Part shown: positions 24,957 to 34,796 of the stretch, piece by piece | Layout of the letters: the number at the start of each line of letters is the position of its first letter | Position numbering within the stretch: position 1 is the stretch's first letter | NCBI RefSeq assembly: GCF_900167025.1 | Contig: NZ_FUXC01000001.1 | Coordinates: forward strand, 358,928-422,927 | Reading direction: 5' to 3' | DNA from: Treponema berlinense | GTDB lineage: Bacteria > Spirochaetota > Spirochaetia > Treponematales > Treponemataceae | Length of the DNA stretch: 64,000 nucleotides | Notes under the pieces: generated by a model | What the model was told of the DNA's origin: nothing | Database searches by the model: none | What the model saw: only the letters and a program-made list of their open reading frames with translations | Program-made: the position numbers and the translations under genes

Positions 24957-26267
24957 TTACAGTTCGAACTTATGTCCTTTTATGCTCATAACGAGCCCTA
25001 TGCAAATCATTGCGGTCCAAAGTGACGAGCCGCCATAAGACAAAAAAAGCAGAGGAATTCCTGTGATCGGCATAATTCCCATTACCATTCCAACATTTAC
25101 GATAAAATGAAAGAAAAACATTGCAAGAATTCCTGAAATTATAAAATATCCGAATTCATTGTTTGTTGCCCTCATAATATAAACCATTCTAATGAGAATT
25201 CCAAAATATAAAACAAAAACCGCCATGCAGCCGACAAAACCAAATTCTTCTGCCAAAATGCTAAAAATAAAGTCCGTGCTCTGTTCTGGCAAAAAACGGT
25301 AATGGCTTTGTGTTCCGCGTAAAAATCCCTGGCCAAATAAGTTTCCTGAGCCAATCGCTATTTTAGACTGGATTATATTCCAGCCGGCACCTCTTGGGTC
25401 GGAGTCCGGATCTATAAAAACAATCAGTCTTTTTATCTGGTAATCTTTTAGAACCTTTCCCGCGACTTTTGAAAGTATCAGGGCTGCGCAAAACATTCCT
25501 GCATAATACGCAATCCAGTAAAAATATTTATTTTCTGGAAAGAAAAATTTGCCTGTTACTCCAATAAGGCAGATTGCAAACGATGCAATAATTACTAGAA
25601 GGCTTAATTTTCCATTTGTAAGGACGCTGATCAGTTTGTAATTGATATGGGCAATTTCACTCTGATAAATCGGAAGAACTGTAAAAATTATTGTCAAAAG
25701 TCCGCCTGCAAATATAAGAAAAATGTAGCGAAGCGGAAGTCCTGCGACAAAGCACATTAGTAAAAAAATCGGAATGTAAACCATTGCAGTTCCAAGGTCA
25801 GGCTGCAAAAGAATCAGTCCTGTCGGAAGAAGAAAAATTCCCAGGGAAATAAAAAATCTTTTTCTTGGGGATTCTGATTTTGAATTTGCAAGGTACAATG
25901 CCAAAAACATAATATAGACAACCTTGCAGAATTCGGAAGGCTGAATTCCAAACGAGGCAAAACCAATCCACGAGCGCGCGCCGTTTACATAGCGTCCAAA
26001 AATTCTTGTATAGATTAAAAGAAGCGCGAAAGCGGCATAAAGATACGGTACATAGCGAATAATCCTTCTGTAATCAGTTATTGCTGTCAAAAGCAAAAGG
26101 ACAATTCCGATTCCAGCCCAGATAATCTGTTTTACATATTCCTTAGAAACCAGAAAGCCCTCGGAATTGACCGCAGATGAATAGATGAACATAATTCCAA
26201 GCGAAACTAGAAAAAGTACGCAGATAAAGAGAAAATAATCAAATACCTGAAAAAATTTTGCCTTCAT
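24957..26267 (-). CDS. rodA: Rod-shape SEDS protein RodA (peptidoglycan glycosyltransferase)
   Basis: A 436-residue membrane protein with about ten helices. SEDS signatures include GIQPSEFCKVVYIMFLALYL, LQPDLGTAMVYIPIF, FGQGFLRGTQSHYRFLPEQ followed by STDFIF, and the C-terminal MPITGIPLLFLSYGGSSLW. It polymerises lateral-wall peptidoglycan together with PBP2, encoded just upstream. It is the last gene of mreBCD-mrdA-rodA. Confidence 0.96.
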   Translation of the reverse strand: MKAKFFQVFDYFLFICVLFLVSLGIMFIYSSAVNSEGFLVSKEYVKQIIWAGIGIVLLLLTAITDYRRIIRYVPYLYAAFALLLIYTRIFGRYVNGARSWIGFASFGIQPSEFCKVVYIMFLALYLANSKSESPRKRFFISLGIFLLPTGLILLQPDLGTAMVYIPIFLLMCFVAGLPLRYIFLIFAGGLLTIIFTVLPIYQSEIAHINYKLISVLTNGKLSLLVIIASFAICLIGVTGKFFFPENKYFYWIAYYAGMFCAALILSKVAGKVLKDYQIKRLIVFIDPDSDPRGAGWNIIQSKIAIGSGNLFGQGFLRGTQSHYRFLPEQSTDFIFSILAEEFGFVGCMAVFVLYFGILIRMVYIMRATNNEFGYFIISGILAMFFFHFIVNVGMVMGIMPITGIPLLFLSYGGSSLWTAMICIGLVMSIKGHKFEL

Positions 26268-26271
26268 TCTA

Positions 26272-28170
26272 TTATTCCTGTCTGTTCTTTGTCTTTACCA
26301 AATATCTAAAGCCTAGAGTATCGATTGCCTCGTCAAAAGTCTGGTTTGCCAAAATTCCCTGAAAAATGATGTTCGTACAATACGGCGCCCACCATTCCCA
26401 GTCGTTTACAGCTTCGACAAGCACAGAAACAACATATTGCTCTTCAACTGGAGCATCGTAAGGACCGTAAGCAACCATCCAGGAATGCCAGTGATTTTTT
26501 TGAGCACCGTTGACTTCGGCGGTTCCCGTTTTTCCTGCAAGCTGAAAACGTCTGTTGTTCATAGGGTATTGCGCGGTTCCGTCGGTAATCATATAGCGCA
26601 TATCTTTTTGAACTTCTTTCCAGACTGCATTGTCAATATTCGATTCCCTCAAGATTTCAGGTTTTCTAACTTCGATTGTCTCGTTTGTAGACGGATCCCG
26701 CACTTCTTTTAAAAGATGAGGTTTATAAATTTTTCCCTCATTGCAAACCATTGCAACCATATTCGCAGCATGCATTGGAGTAACGAGAGTATAGCCTTGT
26801 CCAATCGACATATTCATAGTATCTCCGTCTTTCCAGGTTTCATGATAACGGCGCTCCTTCCACTGGCTTGTCGGAACAAAACCTATAGACTGTGCTGGAA
26901 GATCTATTCCAAGGCTTTCTCCAAAACCAAATTCTTTTGAATAAGAAGCGATCTTATCTACGCCAAGATTATCTCTTCCGACAATCCAATAGTAAACATC
27001 GCATGACTGGGCAAGCGCATTTTTTAAATCGAGGTAGCCGTGTCCCGGATATTTTATGTGGCAGGTAAAAGTTCTGTTTCCATGGACAATTCGACCAGGA
27101 CACTCAATCTTTTTTTCTGGCGGAATCGCTTTTTCTGCCAGAATTGCAGTTGTCATAATTATTTTAAAAGTAGAAGCCGGAGGATAAACTGCATTTACCG
27201 CACGGTTTAAAAGAGGATTATTCGGACTTGTCGCAAGTTTTGCGTATTCGCTGGCGGCATCATCAGAATTAAAAAGGTTTTGGTCATAAAAAGGATAACT
27301 TACCATTGCCAAGACTTCTCCATTTGAAGGTCTTAAAACAACAGCCGCACCTACTCTTTTTCCAAGCGCCTGTTCTGCAAGTTTTTGAATGCGGGAATCA
27401 ATCGTCAAAACAAGATTTTTTCCAGGTTCTGGAGGCTGAATTACCGGAATATCAGAAATAATATGTCCGCGGGCATCTACAGTGCGGCTTTCAAGTCCGG
27501 CCTTTCCCTGGAGATAGCGGTCATACTGCTTTTCAATTCCTGTTTTTCCAATAATAGAATTGGCCTTATAACCGTGATTATACATCACATTGAATTCATC
27601 TTTTGTAATATCTCCGACATATCCGATTACATGGCTTATGGAACCTGTTTCAACGTAGTTTCGCATTGGTTTTGAACGCCAGCTTACTCCCGGAAGGTCA
27701 GTTATATTTTCTGCGATATTGGAAATCGTATTAAAAGGCACATTTACGCGAATTTCAATCGCCTTGTAAGAATTTCTCATCCTGGCAGGAATTTTCTTAT
27801 CAATATAACTTTTTGGAACATCAAGGTATTTTGCGAGTTTTGAAACTACAGTGTCATAATAACCGGAAGGAATTTCAGCAGGAATAAGGTCAACCGCAAA
27901 AGAATCTGTGTTAATGACCAAAGGAAGATAAGCGTTTCTGTCAAAAATTTCGCCGCGTTGTGCGGGAATCGTCTTTATCTGGCTTGAAATAGTTCTTGAA
28001 CGCTGTCTGTAAGCCTTTCCTTCAACAACCTGAAGGCTGAAAAGTTTAACCGTATAAATAAAAAAAGTTAAAGCAAGTCCCAAAAGAAGAATGATGATGC
28101 GGAAATTTTTTTTTGAGGCGGCAAGACTTTTTTCGTAGCTGGAAAACAAGTCGTTATTAAAATCGTCCAT
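26272..28170 (-). CDS. mrdA: Penicillin-binding protein 2 (transpeptidase)
   Basis: A 632-residue class B PBP. It has an N-terminal membrane helix (about residues 22-45) and the pedestal with SRTISSQIKTIPAQRGEIFD. The transpeptidase domain has STFKIIM (SxxK serine), SCDVYYW (the SxN motif, here SCD) and GKTGTAEVNG (KTG). It crosslinks peptidoglycan during elongation and partners with RodA. The ATG overlaps the mreD stop by one base. Confidence 0.96.
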   Translation of the reverse strand: MDDFNNDLFSSYEKSLAASKKNFRIIILLLGLALTFFIYTVKLFSLQVVEGKAYRQRSRTISSQIKTIPAQRGEIFDRNAYLPLVINTDSFAVDLIPAEIPSGYYDTVVSKLAKYLDVPKSYIDKKIPARMRNSYKAIEIRVNVPFNTISNIAENITDLPGVSWRSKPMRNYVETGSISHVIGYVGDITKDEFNVMYNHGYKANSIIGKTGIEKQYDRYLQGKAGLESRTVDARGHIISDIPVIQPPEPGKNLVLTIDSRIQKLAEQALGKRVGAAVVLRPSNGEVLAMVSYPFYDQNLFNSDDAASEYAKLATSPNNPLLNRAVNAVYPPASTFKIIMTTAILAEKAIPPEKKIECPGRIVHGNRTFTCHIKYPGHGYLDLKNALAQSCDVYYWIVGRDNLGVDKIASYSKEFGFGESLGIDLPAQSIGFVPTSQWKERRYHETWKDGDTMNMSIGQGYTLVTPMHAANMVAMVCNEGKIYKPHLLKEVRDPSTNETIEVRKPEILRESNIDNAVWKEVQKDMRYMITDGTAQYPMNNRRFQLAGKTGTAEVNGAQKNHWHSWMVAYGPYDAPVEEQYVVSVLVEAVNDWEWWAPYCTNIIFQGILANQTFDEAIDTLGFRYLVKTKNRQE

Positions 28171-28676
28171 TAACGAACCTTCTCTAAATCAAGGAGAATT
28201 CCATTTTTGAAAATATTTAAAAACTTAAAAACAAAAGGAGCCAAAACTGAATTTAAAAGAAGTTCAAATCCAAAAGAAATAGAAAAAATGCTGTAACTGA
28301 CATTAACGTTCGGATAAAAAACAGCGATTAACCATAAGACAAAGGCTTTAAACAACGTAGAAAATGCGCCGAGTATAAATGGAAAAAACATTCCGTTTAT
28401 ATTCAAAGTTTTGCTGAAAAGTCCTGCAACATAGCCAAAAATTGTGCGTAGCAGACAGTTATAGCCAAAAGGAGCTGCACAGAAAAAATCAAGAAAAAGA
28501 CCGCTTGCAAAACCTGAGCATGCGCCAAAAAGACGTCCATTGTTCAGGCTAAAATAAAGGGAGCAAAGCAAAATAAAATCAGGAACTGCCGGCAAAATTA
28601 AAATATTTGAAAGCACGGCGCTTTCAAGCAGGGCGAATCCCAGAAAAAAAAGACAGGCAAAACCAAAAGATTTCAT
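28170..28676 (-). CDS. mreD: Rod-shape determining membrane protein MreD
   Basis: A 168-residue protein with five to six membrane helices and the loose MreD pattern (LPAVPDFILLCSLYFSLNNG, then GLFLDFFCAAPFGYN). Its call depends mainly on position between mreC and mrdA, with immediate stop-to-start contact on both sides. Confidence 0.88.
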   Translation of the reverse strand: MKSFGFACLFFLGFALLESAVLSNILILPAVPDFILLCSLYFSLNNGRLFGACSGFASGLFLDFFCAAPFGYNCLLRTIFGYVAGLFSKTLNINGMFFPFILGAFSTLFKAFVLWLIAVFYPNVNVSYSIFSISFGFELLLNSVLAPFVFKFLNIFKNGILLDLEKVR

Positions 28677-29546
28677 TTACCGGCGACTCCCTTCCAGCAG
28701 CGGATTTGGTTCTTTTAAATCTGTCACAATGACAGTTTCAAGACGTGCAAAATCAACGACAGGAGTAATTTCTATATTAAGAGACGAATCGTATTCAACT
28801 ACCATAATATTTGTAATCGTGCCGACAGGAATATCAGCAACATAATTATCAGTTTCTCCGGAAGTAACTACAATATCACCAAAATTAAGTTCAGAAAGAA
28901 CCCTCTTTTTGATATATTTCATTTGCAGTGGAGAATTTGCATTTCCGCTTCCGCTTACCAGTCCAATATCACGCGTATTTTGAATTCTTGAAGAAACAAC
29001 GCATTTTGAATCGTAAACTGGCATTACAAGGCTTGTTTCCAGACCGACGGTAACAATTTTTCCGACAAGACCAGTTGTTCCGTTCTGAACCGCAATAACC
29101 GACATTCCTTTTTTTATGCCGCTACGGCTTCCCTTGTTTATTGTAATTCCCGAATAGATATTGTCTGGATTTCGTCCGATTATCTGGGCAGGAAAATTTT
29201 TCTGCTCTATGTGAGTAGCAAACTGAAGCTGTTCTCTCAGACGCTCATTTTCCTTTCGAATTTCAGTATTATTTCTCTGCAAAAATTCATAATTTTTAAG
29301 TTTTTCTTTTAATTCCTGATTTTCTGCTTTTAGGCTTTTGAGTTCTGCAACCGCCGTAAAAACTCCGGTCACGCCGTCGCAAACCGAGTAAACCGCTTTT
29401 TGCAGCGAGGTTACCACAGAAAAACCAACTCTCTGAAAATTGACTACAAACCCACCGCCACTAAAAGCAAGCGCCAGTCCAGACAGAAAGAGAAGAATTA
29501 GGAATACGAATTCTGCAAAACTAAAAGAAAATGAACGCCGTGCCAT
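28677..29546 (-). CDS. mreC: Rod-shape determining protein MreC
   Basis: A 289-residue protein. After one N-terminal membrane helix comes a coiled coil (about residues 65-108, ending ENERLREQL). The paired beta-barrel MreC core follows, with IGRNPDNIYSGITINKGSRS, GMSVIAVQNGTTGLVGKI and DIVVTSGETDNYVADIPVG. It sits in the periplasm and links MreB to PBP2. Confidence 0.95.
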   Translation of the reverse strand: MARRSFSFSFAEFVFLILLFLSGLALAFSGGGFVVNFQRVGFSVVTSLQKAVYSVCDGVTGVFTAVAELKSLKAENQELKEKLKNYEFLQRNNTEIRKENERLREQLQFATHIEQKNFPAQIIGRNPDNIYSGITINKGSRSGIKKGMSVIAVQNGTTGLVGKIVTVGLETSLVMPVYDSKCVVSSRIQNTRDIGLVSGSGNANSPLQMKYIKKRVLSELNFGDIVVTSGETDNYVADIPVGTITNIMVVEYDSSLNIEITPVVDFARLETVIVTDLKEPNPLLEGSRR

Positions 29547-29552
29547 TTTTAC

Positions 29553-30593
29553 TTAGTCGTTAATATCGCTGTAAACCATGCGGCCGCTTGATACATCGCT
29601 AAATACATCAAATGCCTGGCCTGCGCCCAGAGCAACACATTCAAGAGGCTTTTCAACAAGAATTACAGGAACTCCGGTTTCTTTTGAAATAAGTTTTGAA
29701 AGACCTTTGAGCATGCTGCCGCCACCGGTCATTACGATTCCGCGTTCGATAATATCGGCTGCAAGTTCTGGAGGTGTTTTTCCCAAAGTCCGTTTTACTT
29801 CATCTACAACTTTTTTTACAGGTTCTTTAAGGGCCTCGCGGATTTCAAGAGAGTCGATTTCAAGAAGGCGTGGAAGATGAGTGATTGCATCTGTTCCGCG
29901 GACCTGCATTTTTTCGTTTGTAGTGCCGTCAGTTTCTGCATTTCCAATTTGAATTTTGATTTTTTCGGCTGTCTGCTGTCCAATGTTTAAATTTGAAACC
30001 TGAAGAATGTGCTTTACAATAGCCTCGTCAAATTTATCTCCGCCGACACGAATTGAACTTGTTACAACCATGCCACCCAAAGAAATTACAGAAACTTCTG
30101 TTGTTCCGCCGCCAATATCGCAAACCATGTGTCCTGCAGGCTCATCAATAGGAATTTTTGCTCCGATTGCGGCGGCCAGAGATTCTTCAATTACATCAAC
30201 TTCTTTGGCTCCGGCTTTAAGGGCCGCTTCGATTACAGCTCTGCGCTCAACCTGAGTAATACAAGAAGGTATTCCGATTTTCATGCGAGTTGATTTGAAC
30301 AACTGATGGCGAGGAACAACCTTTGCAACAAAATAACGGATCATTTTTTCGGCGCTGTCAATGTCTGCAATTACGCCGTCTGCAAGAGGTCTGATTGCAA
30401 TGATGTTTTTTGGAGTTTTCCAGAGCATGCGTTTAGCCTCAGCGCCAACTGCAACAACCCGCTTAGTTCCTTTTTCTACTGCAATAACCGAAGGTTCATC
30501 AACTACAATCCCCTTACCACGTACATAAATCAGCGTGTTGCAAGTTCCAAGGTCAATACCAACATCTGTTGAAAAACGGTCAAAAAAACCCAT
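29553..30593 (-). CDS. mreB: Cell-shape actin homologue MreB
   Basis: A 346-residue actin-fold ATPase. [20 protein letters not shown] is the phosphate-1 motif. [20 protein letters not shown] is phosphate-2, and [11 protein letters not shown] is the adenosine site. [11 protein letters not shown] and [20 protein letters not shown] are typical of MreB. GGGAGG is the ribosome site. It leads the operon mreBCD-mrdA-rodA. Confidence 0.97.
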   Translation of the reverse strand: MGFFDRFSTDVGIDLGTCNTLIYVRGKGIVVDEPSVIAVEKGTKRVVAVGAEAKRMLWKTPKNIIAIRPLADGVIADIDSAEKMIRYFVAKVVPRHQLFKSTRMKIGIPSCITQVERRAVIEAALKAGAKEVDVIEESLAAAIGAKIPIDEPAGHMVCDIGGGTTEVSVISLGGMVVTSSIRVGGDKFDEAIVKHILQVSNLNIGQQTAEKIKIQIGNAETDGTTNEKMQVRGTDAITHLPRLLEIDSLEIREALKEPVKKVVDEVKRTLGKTPPELAADIIERGIVMTGGGSMLKGLSKLISKETGVPVILVEKPLECVALGAGQAFDVFSDVSSGRMVYSDIND

Positions 30594-30653
30594 TTTATTC
30601 CTCCCAGCCCCATTTTTTAATATTTATGCGCATCTTAAAATTTTTAAGACGAC

Positions 30654-31610
30654 TTATTTGTATTCAGCTAGTTTTTTTAATGATTCAGGATGATTAACCT
30701 GTACTTTCAAGGCTTTTCGCCAGTAAGAACGAGCTTTTATAATATCACCCATATTCTCATATATTACACCAAGACCGCAAAGAGCGTCAGCAGAATTTTC
30801 ATTTTTTTTGAGAATTGAATCAAATTCTTTTTCGGCTTCGCTAAATTTCTTCTGTCCTGTGTAGATTTTTCCAAGCAAAAGATGAGCCTTATCTGTTATT
30901 TTTTCTTCTTTGCATTCCTTTGAAATTCTAAACAGATACTGCTCTGCCGCCGCAGCCTGTCCTGCATTATAATACTGTTCTGCAATTGAAAGAAGAAGCA
31001 AATCGCTTTCCCGAGTCAAAAGCGCCTGTGTAAAAGCAGAAATGCTTTCCATTGTCATTCCGAGAGAAGCATAGCTTAAGCCAAGGTATTCAGGAATATC
31101 ATCTGCCAGATAACCGTCTTTCAGGGCGCGGTTTAAATACAGAATTGCAAGGTCGGCGTAATAATGGTAGTTTGATGCCGAATCTTTATAAAAATAAGCC
31201 TTTCCGAGCATATATTCAAGCTGCGGAACAAGCGAAGATTTTGCGTCATGAAGGGCAAGCCGCAAACTGATTATCGACTCGTCGAGAAGAGTCTGGGTTT
31301 CTGAAGGTTCAACAGCCGCAACGGCAAGATAAAACGCGGAATATCCGCGGTACGTCAAAGCCCTGTTGTTAAAGGCGTTGTCCCTTAAAATCGCACCGCT
31401 TATATCATAAACTTTTTGATAGTTAAAATTTTTCCACTCTTTTGATAAGTGGGTGATTGAATTTCCTTTATAAACGTGAATATCAATTAAACGGCAGATA
31501 AAAAAAGTAACGGCAGATAAAAAAAGCACGCAGCAAAATAAAATTATACTGTTGCGAAGCACATGGCTTTTTCTTTTTACTGTTCCACCTGGCAAAATAT
31601 TGAATTTCAT
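30654..31610 (-). CDS. Membrane-anchored tetratricopeptide-repeat protein
   Basis: A 318-residue protein. It has a short basic N-terminus and then one membrane helix (about residues 20-43). Helical repeats of TPR type fill the rest; AEKEFDSILKKNENSADALC and GLGVIYENMGDIIKARSYW are the clearest. Such proteins scaffold other proteins. The partner is unknown; its position directly upstream of mreB suggests an envelope role. Confidence 0.8.
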   Translation of the reverse strand: MKFNILPGGTVKRKSHVLRNSIILFCCVLFLSAVTFFICRLIDIHVYKGNSITHLSKEWKNFNYQKVYDISGAILRDNAFNNRALTYRGYSAFYLAVAAVEPSETQTLLDESIISLRLALHDAKSSLVPQLEYMLGKAYFYKDSASNYHYYADLAILYLNRALKDGYLADDIPEYLGLSYASLGMTMESISAFTQALLTRESDLLLLSIAEQYYNAGQAAAAEQYLFRISKECKEEKITDKAHLLLGKIYTGQKKFSEAEKEFDSILKKNENSADALCGLGVIYENMGDIIKARSYWRKALKVQVNHPESLKKLAEYK

Positions 31611-31642
31611 TTTCCCACCGCTACACTTTTAAAATAAAAAAA

Positions 31643-32047
31643 CAGAAAAGAAAATAAGCCGGGTTCTGTCCTGTCCGGCAAAATTAAAAATCTTACCGGA
31701 CGCATAACCATCTATCCGAAACTTTTGTCGCCAAAAGCCTTTAGCAGTCTACCCGTGGCTTAAAGACCGGAAACCAAAACCACTGCTTGACTTTGCTCCA
31801 AATGAGGTTTGTCCTGCCATAAATGTTGCCATTTATGCGGTGAGCTCTTACCTCACCTTTGCACCCTTACCTTTGTTAAGGCGGTTTATTTTCTGTGACA
31901 CTTTCTGTCGGAAACCGGGTTATACATAAAAATGCAACTACCGTCTTCCGCCCTGTTATTACCAGGCATTTTTTCCGGTGGAGCCCGGACTTTCCTCACC
32001 CACAAAATTTATCATTAAAAATTGCGGGCACGATTATTTCTTTTCTG
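31643..32047 (-). ncRNA. rnpB: RNase P RNA (bacterial type A-like)
   Basis: The minus strand carries the RNase P RNA core. GAGGAAAGTCCGGGCTCC lies at about 31980-31999 near the 5' end, GGGCGGAAGACGGTAG at about 31940-31955, and ACAGAACCCGGCTTAT at about 31655-31670 near the 3' end. The two ends, AGAAAAGAAATAATCG and the TTATTTTCTTTTCTG region, pair to form P1, which sets the approximate boundaries. It is the catalytic RNA that matures tRNA 5' ends. A weak promoter-like TTGACG lies inside the end of the upstream zinc-ribbon gene. Confidence 0.96.
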
Positions 32048-32066
32048 TATAATTTTTTAACATTTA

Positions 32067-32936
32067 TTAGTCGTCAAAAGAAATCGATTTTTCATCTCCG
32101 TCATCGAGAGAATCATCATCAGTTCCGTCTGATTCTTCGTCATATTCATCGCTGAATTCATCATCAAAATCAGCAAGGGTTCCTGTTTCGTCCATTGAAA
32201 GGAAGTCTTCTGCTTCCTCGCCTTCTGCAATTTCCTGATAGAAAAGGATACGGCTGCAATATGGACAGAAAAGGATTTTTTCGCCTTCGTGAACTTCGTT
32301 GGCAAACTGTGCTGGAAGAATCATGTGGCAGCCTGTGCAGACACCGTTCTTTACGGCAACGATACCTTCGCGGTTACGCTGGATAATTCTCTGGAATTTA
32401 TAGACAATCTCGCTGTCCAATCCCGGAGTGATTTCATTTTCCTGAGCTTCGAGTTCCTTTATCTGATTCTGATATGACTGAACTTCACTTTCCAGGGCGG
32501 CCTTGTTTGAATTAAGTTCAGTTTCCTGAGCCTTAATCATTTCCTCGTCCATCCGAAGTTTTTCGTTAAGTTCTTCACGCTCTTTGTCTTTTTTCTGGAG
32601 CTCGCTGCGGATTCCAGATTCTTTCGCAGATGCTTCGTTAATCTGTTTTTCAAGCGCTTCATATTCGCGGTGAGTAGAAATGCTGTCCATTCCTTTTTCG
32701 CCTGCTTCACGAGATTTTTCTGCTTCTTCAAGCTCAAGCTGGAGCTGACTTGCTTCGGCCTTTACTTTCTCGTAAACTGCGCTTGTTTCCAGGAATTCTT
32801 TTCTTAAACGAACGAGAAGTTCATCCTGTGTAAAAAGCTGTTTTGGAGAATCTTCAATTTTAGCCATAAGACTGTATTTTTCTGCAAGAACATCCTGCAA
32901 AGCCTTAAGCTTATCAAAAACTTCTGTCATTGCCAT
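32067..32936 (-). CDS. Coiled-coil zinc-ribbon protein (DUF164/C4 zinc-ribbon family) with acidic tail
   Basis: A 289-residue protein. Residues about 5-180 form a long coiled coil rich in Glu, Lys and Gln. A zinc ribbon follows, GVCTGCHM ... LFCPYCSRIL (four Cys), typical of the DUF164/zf-RING_7 family. The last 50 residues are almost all Asp, Glu and Ser. Members are widespread, but their role is not well defined. The ATG at 32936 follows AGGGG. It is downstream of rpoD on the same strand. Confidence 0.85.
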   Translation of the reverse strand: MAMTEVFDKLKALQDVLAEKYSLMAKIEDSPKQLFTQDELLVRLRKEFLETSAVYEKVKAEASQLQLELEEAEKSREAGEKGMDSISTHREYEALEKQINEASAKESGIRSELQKKDKEREELNEKLRMDEEMIKAQETELNSNKAALESEVQSYQNQIKELEAQENEITPGLDSEIVYKFQRIIQRNREGIVAVKNGVCTGCHMILPAQFANEVHEGEKILFCPYCSRILFYQEIAEGEEAEDFLSMDETGTLADFDDEFSDEYDEESDGTDDDSLDDGDEKSISFDD

Positions 32937-33005
32937 TTAATATCCCCTAGATAAGTATTCGAAAAATTATATAAAATTAACTTTTTTTTGTCTATCAATC
33001 GCTGT

Positions 33006-34763
33006 TTACGATTCGATGTAATCGCGAAGACCGCTGGCACGGCGCGGATGACGGAGCCTGCGGAGAGCCTTTGCTTCAATCTGACGGATTCGTTCACGGG
33101 TTACGTTAAAGTACAGTCCTACTTCTTCCAAAGTCAAGCTGTAGCCGTCGTCAAGTCCGAATCTCATTTTAAGAACTTCCTGTTCACGTTCAGGCAAAGA
33201 AGAAAGAACTTCGTGCAGCTGATTCTGAAGCATCTTGTACGCAGTCTGATTTGCAGGATTTTCAACTTCCTTATCCTCGATAAAATCTCCGAGCTGGCTG
33301 TCTTCCTCTTCGCCGATTGGAGTTTCGAGAGAAATCGGTTCTCTTGCAACATTTTTAACCTGTTTTACACGTGCGACAGGCCAGCCAAGCTGCTGTGCAA
33401 TTTCTTCATCGTTTGGCTCACGTCCCAGTTTTTGCATAAGCTGGCGGCTTTCGCGGACAACTTTATTTATCTGCTCAATCATGTGGACTGGAACACGGAT
33501 TGTTCTAGCCTGATCGGAAATTGAACGGGTAATCGCCTGACGGATCCACCAGGTTGCGTAAGTTGAGAATTTGTAACCTTTGCGATATTCAAATTTTTCA
33601 ACAGCCTTGATAAGCCCGATATTTCCTTCCTGAACAAGGTCGAAAAACTGCAATCCGCGGTTTGTATATTTTTTTGCGATAGAAACAACAAGACGGAGGT
33701 TTGCATTGATGAGCTTATTCTTTGCCTTTTCCATCATGCGTTTTCCGCGGTTGATTTCCTTTGCCTTTGTAAGAATTTCTTCCACGCTGTTTTCAAAATC
33801 GTATTCCATGCGGCGAAGTTTTCTGTCTATTTTCTGAATCTGAGTGTAAACATCGCGGATCTCGTCGCTGGACATTCCAAGTTCTTTTTCGAGTTTTAAT
33901 GCTTCTGAATGAATTGCAAGTTTGCGGCCAAGGCTGCGGAGTTCTGAAGGGCTTGAGATTCTCAGTTCCTTCATTTTCTTTTCCTGGTTGTGGCGATAAT
34001 CTTCAATTTTTTCAGTTGCTTCCTCAAATTTTCCGCTGAATTTTTCAATTTCTTCAGATTGAATTTCGATTTTTTTGAGTTCAGGCAAAATTTTTGCGCT
34101 CAATTCAACAAGCTGAGAATTGTCAAAAATATCCGCCGACTGCTCTGCTTCGAAAAGTGTTTTTTTCAAAGCCATGTACTGCTTCATTTCTGGCAAAATC
34201 GGTTTAATCCATTCAGAATAGCAAGACTTTAAGCGGCGTTTTTCCGCCATCTCTTCGTTGATTTCTTTTCTTGCTTTTCCCGGCTCATGCGGATCAATTC
34301 TTGTAAAAGCCTTCTGGGCAACGGCAAAAAACTCAGGAATCATCATTCCGGAATCTTTTATAACTCCTTTAATGATGTTTTCGCCGTCTTCCATCTCTTT
34401 TGAATATTTTACTTCCTCTTCTGCAGTAAGAAGCTTTTCTTTGCCGATTTCGCGCAGATAAAGGCGAATCGGATCGTCAACGCTAGAATCTTTATCTCCG
34501 TTTACAATATGGGCTTCGTCGTCGGATTCTTCACCTTCTCCGTCTTCATCAAGACTTTCATCATCGTCCTCGTCTTCATCGAGGTTGTCTTCTTCCATAA
34601 CCTGAATATTATTCTGGGTTAAAAGCTGAAGGACATTTTCCATTTTTGGAGAATTAACAAAGTCCTGACCGAGAATCTCGTTGATTTCGTCCCAGGAAAT
34701 TATCTGTTTATCTTTCGCATATTCAAGGAGTTTTACAACTACGGGATCGAGTTCCTGATCCAT
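33006..34763 (-). CDS. rpoD: Primary sigma factor (sigma-70, RpoD)
   Basis: A 585-residue sigma factor. Region 1.1 is followed by an acidic stretch ([20 protein letters not shown]) and region 1.2 ([20 protein letters not shown]). The large non-conserved segment is coiled. Region 2 has [24 protein letters not shown] and [18 protein letters not shown] segments, region 3 follows, and region 4 has [20 protein letters not shown]. It directs RNA polymerase to -35/-10 promoters such as those seen here. It lies downstream of dnaG, as in the macromolecular synthesis operon. Confidence 0.97.
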   Translation of the reverse strand: MDQELDPVVVKLLEYAKDKQIISWDEINEILGQDFVNSPKMENVLQLLTQNNIQVMEEDNLDEDEDDDESLDEDGEGEESDDEAHIVNGDKDSSVDDPIRLYLREIGKEKLLTAEEEVKYSKEMEDGENIIKGVIKDSGMMIPEFFAVAQKAFTRIDPHEPGKARKEINEEMAEKRRLKSCYSEWIKPILPEMKQYMALKKTLFEAEQSADIFDNSQLVELSAKILPELKKIEIQSEEIEKFSGKFEEATEKIEDYRHNQEKKMKELRISSPSELRSLGRKLAIHSEALKLEKELGMSSDEIRDVYTQIQKIDRKLRRMEYDFENSVEEILTKAKEINRGKRMMEKAKNKLINANLRLVVSIAKKYTNRGLQFFDLVQEGNIGLIKAVEKFEYRKGYKFSTYATWWIRQAITRSISDQARTIRVPVHMIEQINKVVRESRQLMQKLGREPNDEEIAQQLGWPVARVKQVKNVAREPISLETPIGEEEDSQLGDFIEDKEVENPANQTAYKMLQNQLHEVLSSLPEREQEVLKMRFGLDDGYSLTLEEVGLYFNVTRERIRQIEAKALRRLRHPRRASGLRDYIES

Positions 34764-34796
34764 TTTTCGCCTCTTTTTTTTAGTTGAATTTATATT

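Noticed and set aside
31895..32155. Small plus-strand ORF over 31895-32155
   Set aside because: It lies across the RNase P RNA, whose conserved core is on the other strand.
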